The notes below the pieces were generated by a model. The model was not told the DNA's origin. It made no database searches and saw only the letters and a list, made by a program, of their open reading frames with translations. From Leptonema illini DSM 21528 (GTDB taxonomy: Bacteria > Spirochaetota > Leptospiria > Leptospirales > Leptonemataceae), in assembly GCF_000243335.1 (NCBI RefSeq), contig NZ_JH597773.1, positions 3,554,015-3,618,014 of the forward strand: 64,000 bases of DNA, given 5' to 3'. This document shows positions 1 through 8,912 of the stretch, one piece after another. Position numbers and translations under genes: made by a program. Within the stretch, counting starts at the first letter, position 1, and each line of letters starts with the position of its first letter.

Positions 1-642
1 GCCGCATTTTTGCCCATCGATGCGCAGTACGTAACGGTGCTTCGACTCCTGCGACTGCTGCGGGTGCTTCGCCTGGTTCGGGCGCTTCCTCAGCTGCGTA
101 TCCTCGTCTCGGCGCTTCTGAAAAGCATCCCCTCGATGTTTTATGTGGGTATCTTTCTCTTTCTGCTTTTCTACATCTATGCTGTGGCCTCGGTCTTTCT
201 TTTTTCGGCGAACGATCCCGTTCACTTCAAAGACCTTCCGCTCGCCTTCATCACTCTATTCAGAGTGGTCACGCTTGAGGGCTGGACGGAGATCATGTAC
301 ATCCAGTCCTACGGATGCGATAACTATGGTTATGACGGCATGGAAGCGTTATGCACGCATCCCACTGCCTATCCCGTTCTCAGTCCGCTATTCTTCATCA
401 GCTTCGTATTGATCGGCACGATGGTCGTACTGAACCTGTTCATCGGCGTCATCATGAACGGTATGGATGAAGCGAAAGAAGAGACCGAGGCGGAAGCGAT
501 GCTTAATCCGCAAACGCCGTCAGCTCTCGAAGAATGGAAGCAGCTGACCAAAGACATGAAGGCCATGGAGCACCGCATGGCCGCCATCCGCAAGGCGCTG
601 GAGGCTCAGGGCCCTCGCAAGTCTTCAAAGAAAGCCCGATAA
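1..642 (+). CDS. Voltage-gated cation channel, BacNav-like (3' part)
   Basis: The reading frame is open from base 1, so the gene begins outside the window and only S4 to the C-terminus is seen. It starts with a voltage-sensor S4 helix with arginine at every third position ([15 protein letters not shown]), followed by S5, a pore loop with [14 protein letters not shown], and S6. After S6 comes an acidic linker and a predicted coiled coil, as in one-domain bacterial sodium channels that assemble as tetramers in the inner membrane. The filter TLEGWTE differs from the common BacNav TLESW type. An insertion with two cysteines lies between pore helix and S6. Ion selectivity cannot be read off. The family call is strong; sodium versus calcium is open. 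Confidence 0.85.
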   Translation, partial: AAFLPIDAQYVTVLRLLRLLRVLRLVRALPQLRILVSALLKSIPSMFYVGIFLFLLFYIYAVASVFLFSANDPVHFKDLPLAFITLFRVVTLEGWTEIMYIQSYGCDNYGYDGMEALCTHPTAYPVLSPLFFISFVLIGTMVVLNLFIGVIMNGMDEAKEETEAEAMLNPQTPSALEEWKQLTKDMKAMEHRMAAIRKALEAQGPRKSSKKAR

Positions 643-670
643 AAAAAGGCCGGACTGTGCGTCCGGCCTT
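643..670 (-). terminator. Intrinsic terminator between convergent genes
   Basis: A 10-bp perfect stem (AAGGCCGGAC / GTCCGGCCTT at 646-655 and 661-670) encloses a 5-base loop. Read on the minus strand it is followed by a run of T (complement of the A run at 641-647), so it fits termination of the leftward ceramidase gene ending at 772. It could also serve the channel gene, whose stop codon it touches, although the rightward side lacks a T run. Confidence 0.75.
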
Positions 671-771
671 ATCAGGAATTTTGTCAACGTTATACAGGGC
701 CGGCTTCGGCCCGTTTTCAGTCCATTCTCCAACCGCCCATGGTTCTTATCGGGCCCGGTTGCGTTTCTCTC

Positions 772-2892
772 TTATAAAACGGTGAAGTTGCGGCTCACAC
801 CCTGATAGGATTTGATCGCTCCCGTCCATCCCGATTTCCAATGCCCGCGATGGCGGATGCGATAGGTGCCCGGCGCAAGGTCCGACGTATCGACCGAGAC
901 CGTGACCTTCGAATAGGCGATGCCGTCGCGCTGCCAGCGATAGATCGTCGCCGGATCGTTATCGCGGAGCACCGTTATCCATTGCCCGTTTACAAGACGC
1001 TCGATATCGCCGTAGCTGCTTCGAATGAGCGGGTCGTTCTTCGGATGTCCGCCCCAGAAGACAGCTTTAGCGATGGCGCCGCGATTATACGATGTGGCGG
1101 GCTGCTCGACGATATCGCCGAAGTTCTTGAACCAGGGCACATCGTCGAATACGACGCCCGTTTGCAGAGTCGTCTGATAGTCGGTCAGATCGGGGGGCAC
1201 CGGACCGGGCGAAACGGACGTTCCGGCCTGGAGGGAGTCGGCTAACTTCGCGAACTCCTGCTCGTATGCGGGCAGCGTGTTCGGTCCGAACTGCGTCGAC
1301 GCTCCTTCGTAATGCTGCAGGGCGTATTCTTCAGGCGTCGTTACATAGGATGTGTAGGCGTTTGAGAGCCCGGCGACGACGACGATATCATCGGCATTGC
1401 GCTTCACGGCGTTTCGCAGACGACGTCCGGCCATTGTGGTGATCTCGGCGGGTACGGCGGCGATTTTTAGCTGACCGATCTGAACGATCTGAAACGGAAT
1501 GATCGGCGGAGTCCACGGATTGCCGTCAAACGACGCCTCTCCCGTCGGAATCAGGATGGGCTTCTTTTCATGACAGGCGACATAGGCCGGATCAAGCGTA
1601 GAAGGCCAGGCGATGGACAGGAAGCCCGACAGGAAACTATGAAGAAAGGCGTTGCGCGAATTCTCATTCCACTCGACGGAATCGACCGTTACGCCTTCGT
1701 CGAAAAGATCGAGCGAGACGGCGTTATCCTCGGTGGAGCCGGCAGAGAACGAAGCTCCCATGGCCGCCTTACAGGTCGACTTGCCGACGCTATCGACAAA
1801 CGTGTTATACATATTCACGTGTTTGTGACGAAAGTCGATCGGGCCTTCAAGGCGTACGGTGGCCGTATCAAAAAGCTCGCGGGCCTTATCGTACTGACGG
1901 TCGGCGATGATATTCTCGCGCTCGTAATCATGAACGCCGTCGGCCGGGCCCCAGAGGTTAGGCGATACGTCGCCGGCATTGGACTGGGCAAAGGCGGCTA
2001 CAAACGTCGAATCGGCCGTATAGCTCGTTCCTCCGTCCTTTTCAAAGAAATAGGAGGCGAGGCCCTTGTTATCGCCGCCGATCAGCTTATTCGTCGGCCC
2101 GACGCTCGTCGGATGCACGGCAAACCAGTTGATCATGCCGATATCGGTGCCGTTCTGCCTTTGCAGTCGAAGCAGCGTCATCTTCGTGTCGACGTTCGAC
2201 GCATACTGCGACCTTTCAGAGGCGGGGTTGTTCTCATAGGCGATAGGCGAACGATTCATGCTTGCGTTTGCAAGATCGCCCTGATTCACGAAGATGCGGC
2301 CCGGAGCGACGTTCTGATGGGCGAGCTTGATCGACCGATAGATACCGTCGACGATGACTTCGTAGTTTTCACGAATGAAGCCCATCGTCGTAACGTTATA
2401 CATGAAGTAATGCGAATATCCGCCAGGGCCGCTGTGTGTATGCGTGGCCGAGAGAAGAACGTTCGCCTCGTTATAATAAGGAGCAAGATCGGGATCGGCG
2501 GCGATCTTACGGGATACGCCCTGCTTCACCGATTGAAAGATCATGCCAAGGTCGGCCGAAACGAAGACGACGCGCTTCGCACCGTCCCCGATAACGAAGG
2601 CTCGCGACCACAGTCGCATATAAATACCTTCGGTCTTCTGGTCGGTTTCGGCGAATCCCATCATACCTACTTCGGCGGCCGGGCCCGTAATATCGTACAG
2701 ACCTGCTCCGATCAGGTAGAGCGGTTCGCCGCTTTGAAGCGACATCGCCTGCAGATTCGCCTCGGGCGTATCTGCAATGCTATCCGTTAATGGAAGCAAC
2801 AGGCTTCCATCAGAGTCCTTTTTCCCGCAGCTTACCAGCATTACGAGGGCGACAAGCGCCATGCATTTGCTGCGGAGGATGGTTTTTTTCAT
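772..2892 (-). CDS. Neutral/alkaline ceramidase, lipoprotein
   Basis: About 706 residues. Neutral ceramidases hydrolyse the amide bond of ceramide to sphingosine and fatty acid. The start is set at the ATG at 2892, preceded by AAGGAGG and followed by a lipoprotein signal ending LVSC; a longer frame to 2973 lacks this logic. Visible hallmarks are the zinc-site motif SATHTHSGPGG near residues 148-158, WFAVHPTS near 256-263, and the nucleophile motif NAGDVSPN near 305-312, where the serine is catalytic in the family. A C-terminal immunoglobulin-like domain is expected at the end. The lipobox suggests attachment to a membrane facing the periplasm or outside. Monocistronic, with a terminator downstream. 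Confidence 0.93.
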   Translation of the reverse strand: MKKTILRSKCMALVALVMLVSCGKKDSDGSLLLPLTDSIADTPEANLQAMSLQSGEPLYLIGAGLYDITGPAAEVGMMGFAETDQKTEGIYMRLWSRAFVIGDGAKRVVFVSADLGMIFQSVKQGVSRKIAADPDLAPYYNEANVLLSATHTHSGPGGYSHYFMYNVTTMGFIRENYEVIVDGIYRSIKLAHQNVAPGRIFVNQGDLANASMNRSPIAYENNPASERSQYASNVDTKMTLLRLQRQNGTDIGMINWFAVHPTSVGPTNKLIGGDNKGLASYFFEKDGGTSYTADSTFVAAFAQSNAGDVSPNLWGPADGVHDYERENIIADRQYDKARELFDTATVRLEGPIDFRHKHVNMYNTFVDSVGKSTCKAAMGASFSAGSTEDNAVSLDLFDEGVTVDSVEWNENSRNAFLHSFLSGFLSIAWPSTLDPAYVACHEKKPILIPTGEASFDGNPWTPPIIPFQIVQIGQLKIAAVPAEITTMAGRRLRNAVKRNADDIVVVAGLSNAYTSYVTTPEEYALQHYEGASTQFGPNTLPAYEQEFAKLADSLQAGTSVSPGPVPPDLTDYQTTLQTGVVFDDVPWFKNFGDIVEQPATSYNRGAIAKAVFWGGHPKNDPLIRSSYGDIERLVNGQWITVLRDNDPATIYRWQRDGIAYSKVTVSVDTSDLAPGTYRIRHRGHWKSGWTGAIKSYQGVSRNFTVL

Positions 2893-2990
2893 GTGAGTAT
2901 CCTCCTTGTTTTTCGCAAGCGACCTTCTGAGGGGTCGTGAAGCTATCTGTACACATGGGCAAAAAACTTGCAACTATTAATGAACATTAG

Positions 2991-3018
2991 TTGACTATTT
3001 TTTTCGCATTGATAAAAC
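2991..3018 (+). promoter_or_regulatory. Candidate sigma70 promoter of the kinase-aldolase operon
   Basis: TTGACT at 2991-2996 and TAAAAC at 3013-3018 are separated by 16 bases within an AT-rich stretch, about 90 bases before the kinase start. The ribosome-binding site AGGAG lies just before the ATG at 3106. The assignment rests on consensus resemblance only. Confidence 0.4.
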
Positions 3019-3105
3019 TATCCTGTAGATCGATTGCCTTTTGTCGGAGGATGGGGCACGATGAGCTGAACCCATTGTCGAGGGAAAAAGCTTCAGGAGA
3101 TAGCG

Positions 3106-4728
3106 ATGTCGGATCACAGAAAGAAAAGTCCTCTTGTCCTGGCCGTCGATCTGGGCACCTCGGGCTGTAAAACGGCCCTTGTGGCGCTTGGCGGAAAGGG
3201 CGACAACGGCGAAATAGAATCGGCCAGCGTCATCGGCTTTGAATTCGCCCCGGTCGAGCTTGTTCTTCCGCCCGGCGGCGGCTGTGAGCAGCGTCCCGAG
3301 GACTGGTGGCAGGCCTTTTTGATCACGGCAGAGCGTCTTTTGAAGAAGCAGAGCCATTATCGCGAACAGATCGTCGCCATCTGCTGCTCGACGCAGGGTG
3401 AAGGCACCGTCTGCGTCGACGAAAAGGGAGAGGTCCTTGGCAACGCCATCCTCTGGCTCGACATGCGAGGCGCTCCCTATGTTGAAAAGCTGGCCGGCGG
3501 CTGGCCTTCCGTCTCGGGTTACGGGGCGGCGAAGCTCTGGCGCTGGATCCGACTGACCGGCGGAGCACCGGCACTGTCGGGCAAAGACCCGGCGGCGCAT
3601 ATGCTTCTTATCAAGCATGAGCATCCCGATCTCTATCGTCGCACTCATAAATTCCTGAACGTCATCGACTATATGAATCTGCGGTTAACGGGTCGGGCCG
3701 CCGCCACGTCCGACTCCATTCTCACCTCATGGGTGACGGATAACCGTGACCCCGCGAACATCCGCTACGACGACGGCCTTGTGAAGATGAGCGGCATCGA
3801 AAAAGCCAAGCTGCCCGACATCGTTAAATGCACGGATGTCGTGGGTATGCTTCGCGCCGACGTAGCGCAGCAGCTCAAGTTGCCGCAGCTTCCCGTCGTC
3901 GCCGGTTCGATCGATAACACCGCCTCGGCGCTCGGTTCGGGATGTGTGGATTTCGGCGATGCACATCTTTACATTGGAACATCTTCCTGGATCGCCGCCC
4001 ATGTGCCGAAGAAAAAGACCGACGTCTTTTCGTCTGTGGCCGCCGTTCCCTGCGCCCTTGACGATCGCTATCTGATGACGGCGCTGCAATCGTCGGCCGG
4101 TTCTAACCTGAGCTATCTGAAAGATCGCATCCTCTATCATGAAGACGAGCTGCTGCGCGAAGAGCATGTGCCCGACGTCTATAAGATTCTCGATCGTATC
4201 GCCGAGCGCACCGAGGCAGGCAGCGGCGGTCTCATCTATATGCCCTGGCTGTACGGCGAACGCGTGCCCGTCGAAGATCGCACGCTGCGCGCCGGACTTT
4301 TCAATCTATCGCTCGAACATAATCGATCGCATATTATTCGCGCCTTTTTCGAAGGCGTCGCATTGAACACGCGGTGGATGCTAACCCCCGTCGAGAAATT
4401 TCTCGGCAAGAAGCTCGACCGCATCACCATCGTCGGCGGAGGAGCGACGTCGAACGTATGGTGCAGCATCTTCGCCGATACACTCGGCATTTCCGTGCGT
4501 CAGCTCGATCAGCCCGTGCAGGCGAATGCGCTCGGTTCGGCCTTTATGGCCGGACTTGCACTCAATCTTATCAAGCGCAGCGACATCTCCGAACGCACGC
4601 GCATCCGCGCCACATATCAGCCCGATCCCGACCGGCGTACCGTCATGAATCGTTCGTTTGAAACGTTTCTCGAACTGCACCGGCGGCTCGCCCCCGTCTA
4701 TCATCGCATACGAGGTTTAAAGAAATGA
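3106..4728 (+). CDS. FGGY-family carbohydrate kinase
   Basis: 540 residues, the usual size for xylulokinase/glycerol-kinase relatives, which phosphorylate a sugar or polyol with ATP in the cytoplasm. The N-terminal phosphate-1 motif LAVDLGTSGCKTALV (residues 13-27) and the C-terminal ATP-binding segment ITIVGGGATSNVWCSIFAD are clear. FGGY members differ widely in substrate, so no sugar is named. First gene of a five-gene operon; its stop overlaps the aldolase start in an ATGA arrangement, indicating translational coupling. The start at 3106 has a good AGGAG site. With aldolases and a transporter alongside, a catabolic role is likely. Confidence 0.9.
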   Translation: MSDHRKKSPLVLAVDLGTSGCKTALVALGGKGDNGEIESASVIGFEFAPVELVLPPGGGCEQRPEDWWQAFLITAERLLKKQSHYREQIVAICCSTQGEGTVCVDEKGEVLGNAILWLDMRGAPYVEKLAGGWPSVSGYGAAKLWRWIRLTGGAPALSGKDPAAHMLLIKHEHPDLYRRTHKFLNVIDYMNLRLTGRAAATSDSILTSWVTDNRDPANIRYDDGLVKMSGIEKAKLPDIVKCTDVVGMLRADVAQQLKLPQLPVVAGSIDNTASALGSGCVDFGDAHLYIGTSSWIAAHVPKKKTDVFSSVAAVPCALDDRYLMTALQSSAGSNLSYLKDRILYHEDELLREEHVPDVYKILDRIAERTEAGSGGLIYMPWLYGERVPVEDRTLRAGLFNLSLEHNRSHIIRAFFEGVALNTRWMLTPVEKFLGKKLDRITIVGGGATSNVWCSIFADTLGISVRQLDQPVQANALGSAFMAGLALNLIKRSDISERTRIRATYQPDPDRRTVMNRSFETFLELHRRLAPVYHRIRGLKK

Positions 4729-5399
4729 AAACAGCTACAACTAAGATCGCCTACGCGAAAGAGCGACAGTCCATCGTCGATCTCTGCATCGAACTCTCTC
4801 ACATCGGATTCCTTGCCGGCGTCGGCGGTAACGTCGCCCTGCGCCTGTCGGATTCTGAATTCGCCGTCACGCCGTCAGCGGCCGATTATTACACGATGAA
4901 GGCCGAAGACATCTGTCTGCTCAATATTCGCACGCTTGAACGTCTCGATTCGGATAACTCCTTCACACCCTCAGTCGAAAGCGGGCTTCATGCAGCATTG
5001 CTTCTGCGTCGCCCCGATCTGAAGGCATCGGTGCACACGCATCAGCCGCTGGCCAGCGCCGCCGCTCTGCTGCACCGACCGATTCCGCTGAAAGGCGAGG
5101 ATCGGGCGCTGCTCGGTAAAGAGGTCGCCCTTGTGAACTACGGTCCATCGGGCTCGTCTCTTCTCGTCTCGGCGCTGAAAAAAGCGCTTCGCGACGACGT
5201 GAACTCCTATCTGCTTCGTAATCATGGCCTTGTCTGCGCCGCTCCTACGCTTGCGCTCGGCCTGGACGGAGTGCGCCGCATCGAGAAGGCGTCGGCCGAC
5301 TTCATGCTCGAACTGATCCACGCAAATAAAACGACGGCGCTCTCACCGGCTCTGCTCTCGCATATTGAGGGCCTTCTAAAAGACGCGCTGCACGCATAA
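4725..5399 (+). CDS. Class II aldolase/adducin-family aldolase (metal site intact)
   Basis: 224 residues, the standard length for FucA/AraD-type enzymes, which split or epimerise phosphorylated sugars through a divalent metal. All expected ligands are visible: Glu85 in SVESGLH, His104 and His106 in VHTHQ, and His167 in LLRNHGLV, so an active enzyme is expected. It overlaps the kinase gene by 4 bases; the likely substrate is the kinase product. Its C-terminus ends shortly before the aminotransferase gene. A related gene in the same operon lacks these ligands. Confidence 0.9.
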   Translation: MKTATTKIAYAKERQSIVDLCIELSHIGFLAGVGGNVALRLSDSEFAVTPSAADYYTMKAEDICLLNIRTLERLDSDNSFTPSVESGLHAALLLRRPDLKASVHTHQPLASAAALLHRPIPLKGEDRALLGKEVALVNYGPSGSSLLVSALKKALRDDVNSYLLRNHGLVCAAPTLALGLDGVRRIEKASADFMLELIHANKTTALSPALLSHIEGLLKDALHA

Positions 5400-5420
5400 C
5401 TACTATCGAAAAAGGAAAGA

Positions 5421-6905
5421 ATGATGAAGACATTGGAAACACCGAAGAGACCGAAAACAGAAACCTCACAGCAGGAGTATGCCATCTCGGAGTGGCATGA
5501 TACCGACGCAATCCACGATAAACTGAAGGCGCTATTAAAGCAGCCGCCACGCGCCATCCGCCGTGATAAAATGGAGCAGGTTCTCGCCTATTTCGAGAAG
5601 AAATGCCGCAAATCAAAGGCCATTGCCGACGAGGCGCAGCGCTTTATTCCCGGCGGCGTACAGCATAACCTTGCCTTCAACCATCCGTTTCCTATCGCCA
5701 TCGACGAGGCGAACGGATCCTTCCTGAAAGACGTCGATGGCAACCGCTACATTGACTTCCTCCAGGCCGGAGGTCCCACCCTTCTCGGTTCGAACTACGC
5801 TCCGGTGCGCAAGAAGATCATCGAGCTGCTTGAAACCTGCGGCCCCGTCACCGGCCTTCTTCATGAATACGAGCATAAGCTCGCCGAAGAGATCAACCGT
5901 CACATGCCCGGCATCGAGATGTTTCGTATGCTCGGCTCGGGCACGGAAGGCGTCATGGCAGCCATCCGACTGGCAAGGGGTTATACAGGTAAAAAGAAGA
6001 TCATCAAAGTCGGCGGCGCCTATCATGGATGGTCCGATCAGATGGTGTATGGCATGCGCATTCCAGGAACGGGCCGACGTGAGGCGACGGGAATTCCGGG
6101 CGGCTCAACCGCTCATACGCAGGAATGCTTTCCGAACGATATCGGCGCCCTGCGTCGCATGATGATGCTGAACCGTCTGCGCGGCGGGACGGCGGCCGTC
6201 ATCGTCGAGCCGCTCGGTCCGGAAAGCGGCACACGCCCCATCTACAAAAACTACAACGCCGAACTGCGCAAACTCTGCGACGAATTCGGCGCCCTGCTGA
6301 TCTTCGACGAAGTCGTAACAGGCTTTCGTCTGGGCATGGGCGGCGCTCAGGGTTATTTTGGCGTTAACCCCGACATCACGGTTTTTGGAAAATGCCTGAC
6401 CGGAGGGTATCCGATGGCCGGCGGCATCGGCGGACGTCGCGACGTTATGATGCTTCTTGCCGGCGGTATCAGCGCCATGGGCAAGCGCGTCTTTGTCGGC
6501 GGCACGCTTTCGGCCAATCCGCTTTCCTGCGCGGCGGGCTATTACACGATTAAAGAGATGGCTCGTACAAACGCCGCCGTTAAGGCGGGCCAGGCCGGGG
6601 ATCGTCTGAGAAAAGGGCTGGAAGATATCGTCGACCGCCTGGGCCTCCCCTATGTCGTGTATAACCAGGGATCGATCGTGCATCTGCAAACGTCGGCCGT
6701 GCTGCTCATGAGCATGCGCAATCCGATCAAGGTGCTGAAAGAAGCGAAAGACCGCAAGCATCTCATGGAAGAGATGGGAGCGGCCTATATGTCTCAGGGC
6801 ATCATCACGCTGGCCGGAAGCCGCATCTATACGAGCATGGCGACGACCGATCGCATCGTCGACGACGCCCTCGATCGCTTTGAAACCGTCTTCAAGATGG
6901 TCTGA
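5421..6905 (+). CDS. Class III PLP-dependent aminotransferase, HemL-like
   Basis: 494 residues, resembling glutamate-1-semialdehyde 2,1-aminomutase but with an N-terminal extension of roughly 60 residues. The core is well preserved: RMLGSGTEGVMAAIRLAR, the PLP-contacting LLIFDEVVTGFR, and the probable Schiff-base lysine in VFGKCLTGGYPMAGG. Its place between two aldolase-type genes and a sugar kinase argues against a role in haem synthesis and for action on a keto or aldehyde intermediate of a carbohydrate pathway. The specific substrate is not known. An AAAGGAAAG site precedes the start. Confidence 0.85.
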   Translation: MMKTLETPKRPKTETSQQEYAISEWHDTDAIHDKLKALLKQPPRAIRRDKMEQVLAYFEKKCRKSKAIADEAQRFIPGGVQHNLAFNHPFPIAIDEANGSFLKDVDGNRYIDFLQAGGPTLLGSNYAPVRKKIIELLETCGPVTGLLHEYEHKLAEEINRHMPGIEMFRMLGSGTEGVMAAIRLARGYTGKKKIIKVGGAYHGWSDQMVYGMRIPGTGRREATGIPGGSTAHTQECFPNDIGALRRMMMLNRLRGGTAAVIVEPLGPESGTRPIYKNYNAELRKLCDEFGALLIFDEVVTGFRLGMGGAQGYFGVNPDITVFGKCLTGGYPMAGGIGGRRDVMMLLAGGISAMGKRVFVGGTLSANPLSCAAGYYTIKEMARTNAAVKAGQAGDRLRKGLEDIVDRLGLPYVVYNQGSIVHLQTSAVLLMSMRNPIKVLKEAKDRKHLMEEMGAAYMSQGIITLAGSRIYTSMATTDRIVDDALDRFETVFKMV

Positions 6906-6913
6906 GGAAACGT

Positions 6914-7606
6914 ATGAAAAAGCACAATCCACACGAAGCGGACTGGATGCATGCAGCGGAGCGGCTGCTTGAGAAGTCCATAGTCAAAGCCGGATCAGAC
7001 GAGGCGATGTCGCTTCGCCTGCCCGGCGAGGCGAAGATGCTCGGCGGCACGTTTAACAAAAAGCTGTCGATCGTCGACCTGAACGGCGCAGAACGAACCG
7101 AAGATGCGGGGGCCTTCCCGGCCTCTCATCTGCATGCGGCCATCTATCGCGCACGGCCCGACGTCGGCGCCATCTTATTCAGCCGTCAGGACTGGGGCTC
7201 GTCGCTGAATCAGGGCACCGAACCGATGCCGGGCATCTTCGACGAGCAGGTACGACAGCTCGGTCGCTCCGTCGCACAGTTAAAAGGCGTGCCGCAGCAG
7301 ATATCGACCTTTCGCGGCAACCTCGGCTCGGCGACGCTCTCGCAACTCAAGGCCGGCGAGCAGATCTTTCTCGTTTCGGGCGGCCTCTTGATCCTCGGGC
7401 ATACGGTAGAACGGGTCGTCTTTAACGCCGAACTGGTCGAGAAATGCGCGAAGGCCTATCTGATCGCCCGTGCAACAGGGTTATCCGTGAAGAAGGTTCC
7501 GCTGTACGTGCGCATCATCGCCAACATGCGTCTGCACAAAGACCAGAAGCGATCGGCGGCCTCGTATGCGGCCGGCGAGATACCGGCAGGTTTCAAGGCT
7601 TATTGA
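6914..7606 (+). CDS. Class II aldolase-fold protein without metal ligands
   Basis: 230 residues, aligning along its length with the class II aldolase at 4725-5399 but with every metal ligand changed. The segment around the acidic ligand reads FPASHLHAAIY (Ala70 replaces Glu), the His-x-His motif reads ILFSRQD (Phe89 and Arg91), and the NHG motif reads VSGGL (Gly156 replaces His). The fold core, for example HLHAAIYRARPDVGAI, remains. It is probably not a metal-dependent aldolase; it may be a regulatory or structural partner of the active paralogue, or an enzyme with different chemistry. It follows the aminotransferase by 8 bases. Confidence 0.8.
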   Translation: MKKHNPHEADWMHAAERLLEKSIVKAGSDEAMSLRLPGEAKMLGGTFNKKLSIVDLNGAERTEDAGAFPASHLHAAIYRARPDVGAILFSRQDWGSSLNQGTEPMPGIFDEQVRQLGRSVAQLKGVPQQISTFRGNLGSATLSQLKAGEQIFLVSGGLLILGHTVERVVFNAELVEKCAKAYLIARATGLSVKKVPLYVRIIANMRLHKDQKRSAASYAAGEIPAGFKAY

Positions 7607-7685
7607 TTCTGGATCAGAAATCGTTTTACAGATAACCAGGAAGAAACGTTCAATATACCGTTACACTCGCATCAAGGAAGAGTTC

Positions 7686-8897
7686 ATGCAACATAGAAAA
7701 TGGATCGTACTCGGCGCCTTCATGGGCGTCGCCGCCGTCAGTCAGATGCTCTGGCTGAACTTCGCTCCCGTACAGACGCTGATCATGGAACGCTACGGCG
7801 TCTCGGAATTCATGGCCGGCTTTCTCACCTTCTGCTTCCCGCTTCTTTACGTCTTCTTCTCCATGCCGGCCGGAGCCATGACGGACCGTCGCGGCTATCG
7901 CTTCACTATCGGCTGGAGCTCCGTACTCATGGCCGTCGGCGCCGTCATCCGCATCTATGAGGCGTCGTTTTATGCCCTGTTAATCGGACAGCTTGCCATC
8001 GCCGTCGCACAGCCCTACGTGATGAACGGCATCACGAAGTTAGCCGCCGACTGGTTTCCCGAAGACGAACAGGCCGCCGCCACCGGGCTCGGCACGGCCG
8101 GTATGTTCATCGGTATGGCCGCCGGCATGGCGACGTCGGCTCCTCTAACAGAGGCTTACGGCCTCGGCGGGGCGATGCTGATCTTCGCCGTAATCAGTAT
8201 CGTAGCCGCCGCCTTCTTTCTGCTTTTCGCGAAAGAGAACGGACAGGAGATGACGCTGGAGCAGAGAGCGAAGACGTCCCGGATTGCCGGGCTGACCGCA
8301 ATGGAGGAATTCAAGCATCTGATCAAGGATCGATCGCTGACGCTGATCTTTATTCTCTCGTTTCTGGCGCTGGGCTTCTTCAACGGACTGGCCACCTGGC
8401 TTGAAGGCATCCTTGGCGAAAACGGCGTTGAGCCTACAGACGCCGGACTTGTCGGCGGCGCCATGATCATCGGCGGTATCGTCGGTTCGATCATCATCCC
8501 CGCTATCTCTGATAAGATACAACGTCGCAAGCCGTTCCTGATCTTCTGCGGCCTCGCCGGCGCTGCGCTTGCGTATCCGCTCTGCACGTCGTCTAACCTG
8601 ACGCTGCTCTATTCGCTCGGGGCGCTTCTGGGCGTCCTCTTTCTTCCCGGATACGCCCTGCTGCTTGCCATGTCCGAGGAGATGGCCGGTAAGGAACGGG
8701 CAGGCGGCGCGGCGGGTCTGCTCATGCTTGCCGGGAACGGCGGCGGTGTCGTCGTCTCTCTCCTGATGGAGGCTCTGCATAACGATAGCTGGTCGACGCC
8801 CATTCTGCTTCTCATGGCGGTGATGGCCCTGATCGTCGTGCTCGCTTTTTTTGCTCCGGAAAGCGCTGCAGCCCACAGGTCGGAACTCCGAACTTGA
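7686..8897 (+). CDS. MFS transporter
   Basis: 403 residues with about 12 hydrophobic helices and the MFS loop 2-3 signature as GAMTDRRGYR. Major-facilitator proteins move small solutes across the inner membrane by proton coupling or facilitated diffusion. The start is placed at the ATG at 7686 after CAAGGAAGAG; a longer frame beginning at 7566 overlaps the preceding gene and lacks hydrophobic character. As the last gene of the kinase-aldolase-aminotransferase operon, it probably carries the substrate or product of that pathway. Confidence 0.88.
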   Translation: MQHRKWIVLGAFMGVAAVSQMLWLNFAPVQTLIMERYGVSEFMAGFLTFCFPLLYVFFSMPAGAMTDRRGYRFTIGWSSVLMAVGAVIRIYEASFYALLIGQLAIAVAQPYVMNGITKLAADWFPEDEQAAATGLGTAGMFIGMAAGMATSAPLTEAYGLGGAMLIFAVISIVAAAFFLLFAKENGQEMTLEQRAKTSRIAGLTAMEEFKHLIKDRSLTLIFILSFLALGFFNGLATWLEGILGENGVEPTDAGLVGGAMIIGGIVGSIIIPAISDKIQRRKPFLIFCGLAGAALAYPLCTSSNLTLLYSLGALLGVLFLPGYALLLAMSEEMAGKERAGGAAGLLMLAGNGGGVVVSLLMEALHNDSWSTPILLLMAVMALIVVLAFFAPESAAAHRSELRT

Positions 8898-8912
8898 AAT
8901 GTGGTACCACAG

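Noticed and set aside
1570..2790. A 406-codon rightward reading frame
   Set aside because: It is antisense to the ceramidase gene, whose motifs are unmistakable, and its translation shows no family features. GC-rich genes in this genome throw long shadow frames.
2995..3648. A 217-codon leftward frame overlapping the kinase start
   Set aside because: Antisense to the FGGY kinase and its promoter; no domain resemblance.
5421..6905. hemL (haem biosynthesis)
   Set aside because: The core matches, but the long N-terminal extension and the kinase-aldolase operon context argue for another substrate, so the symbol was not used.
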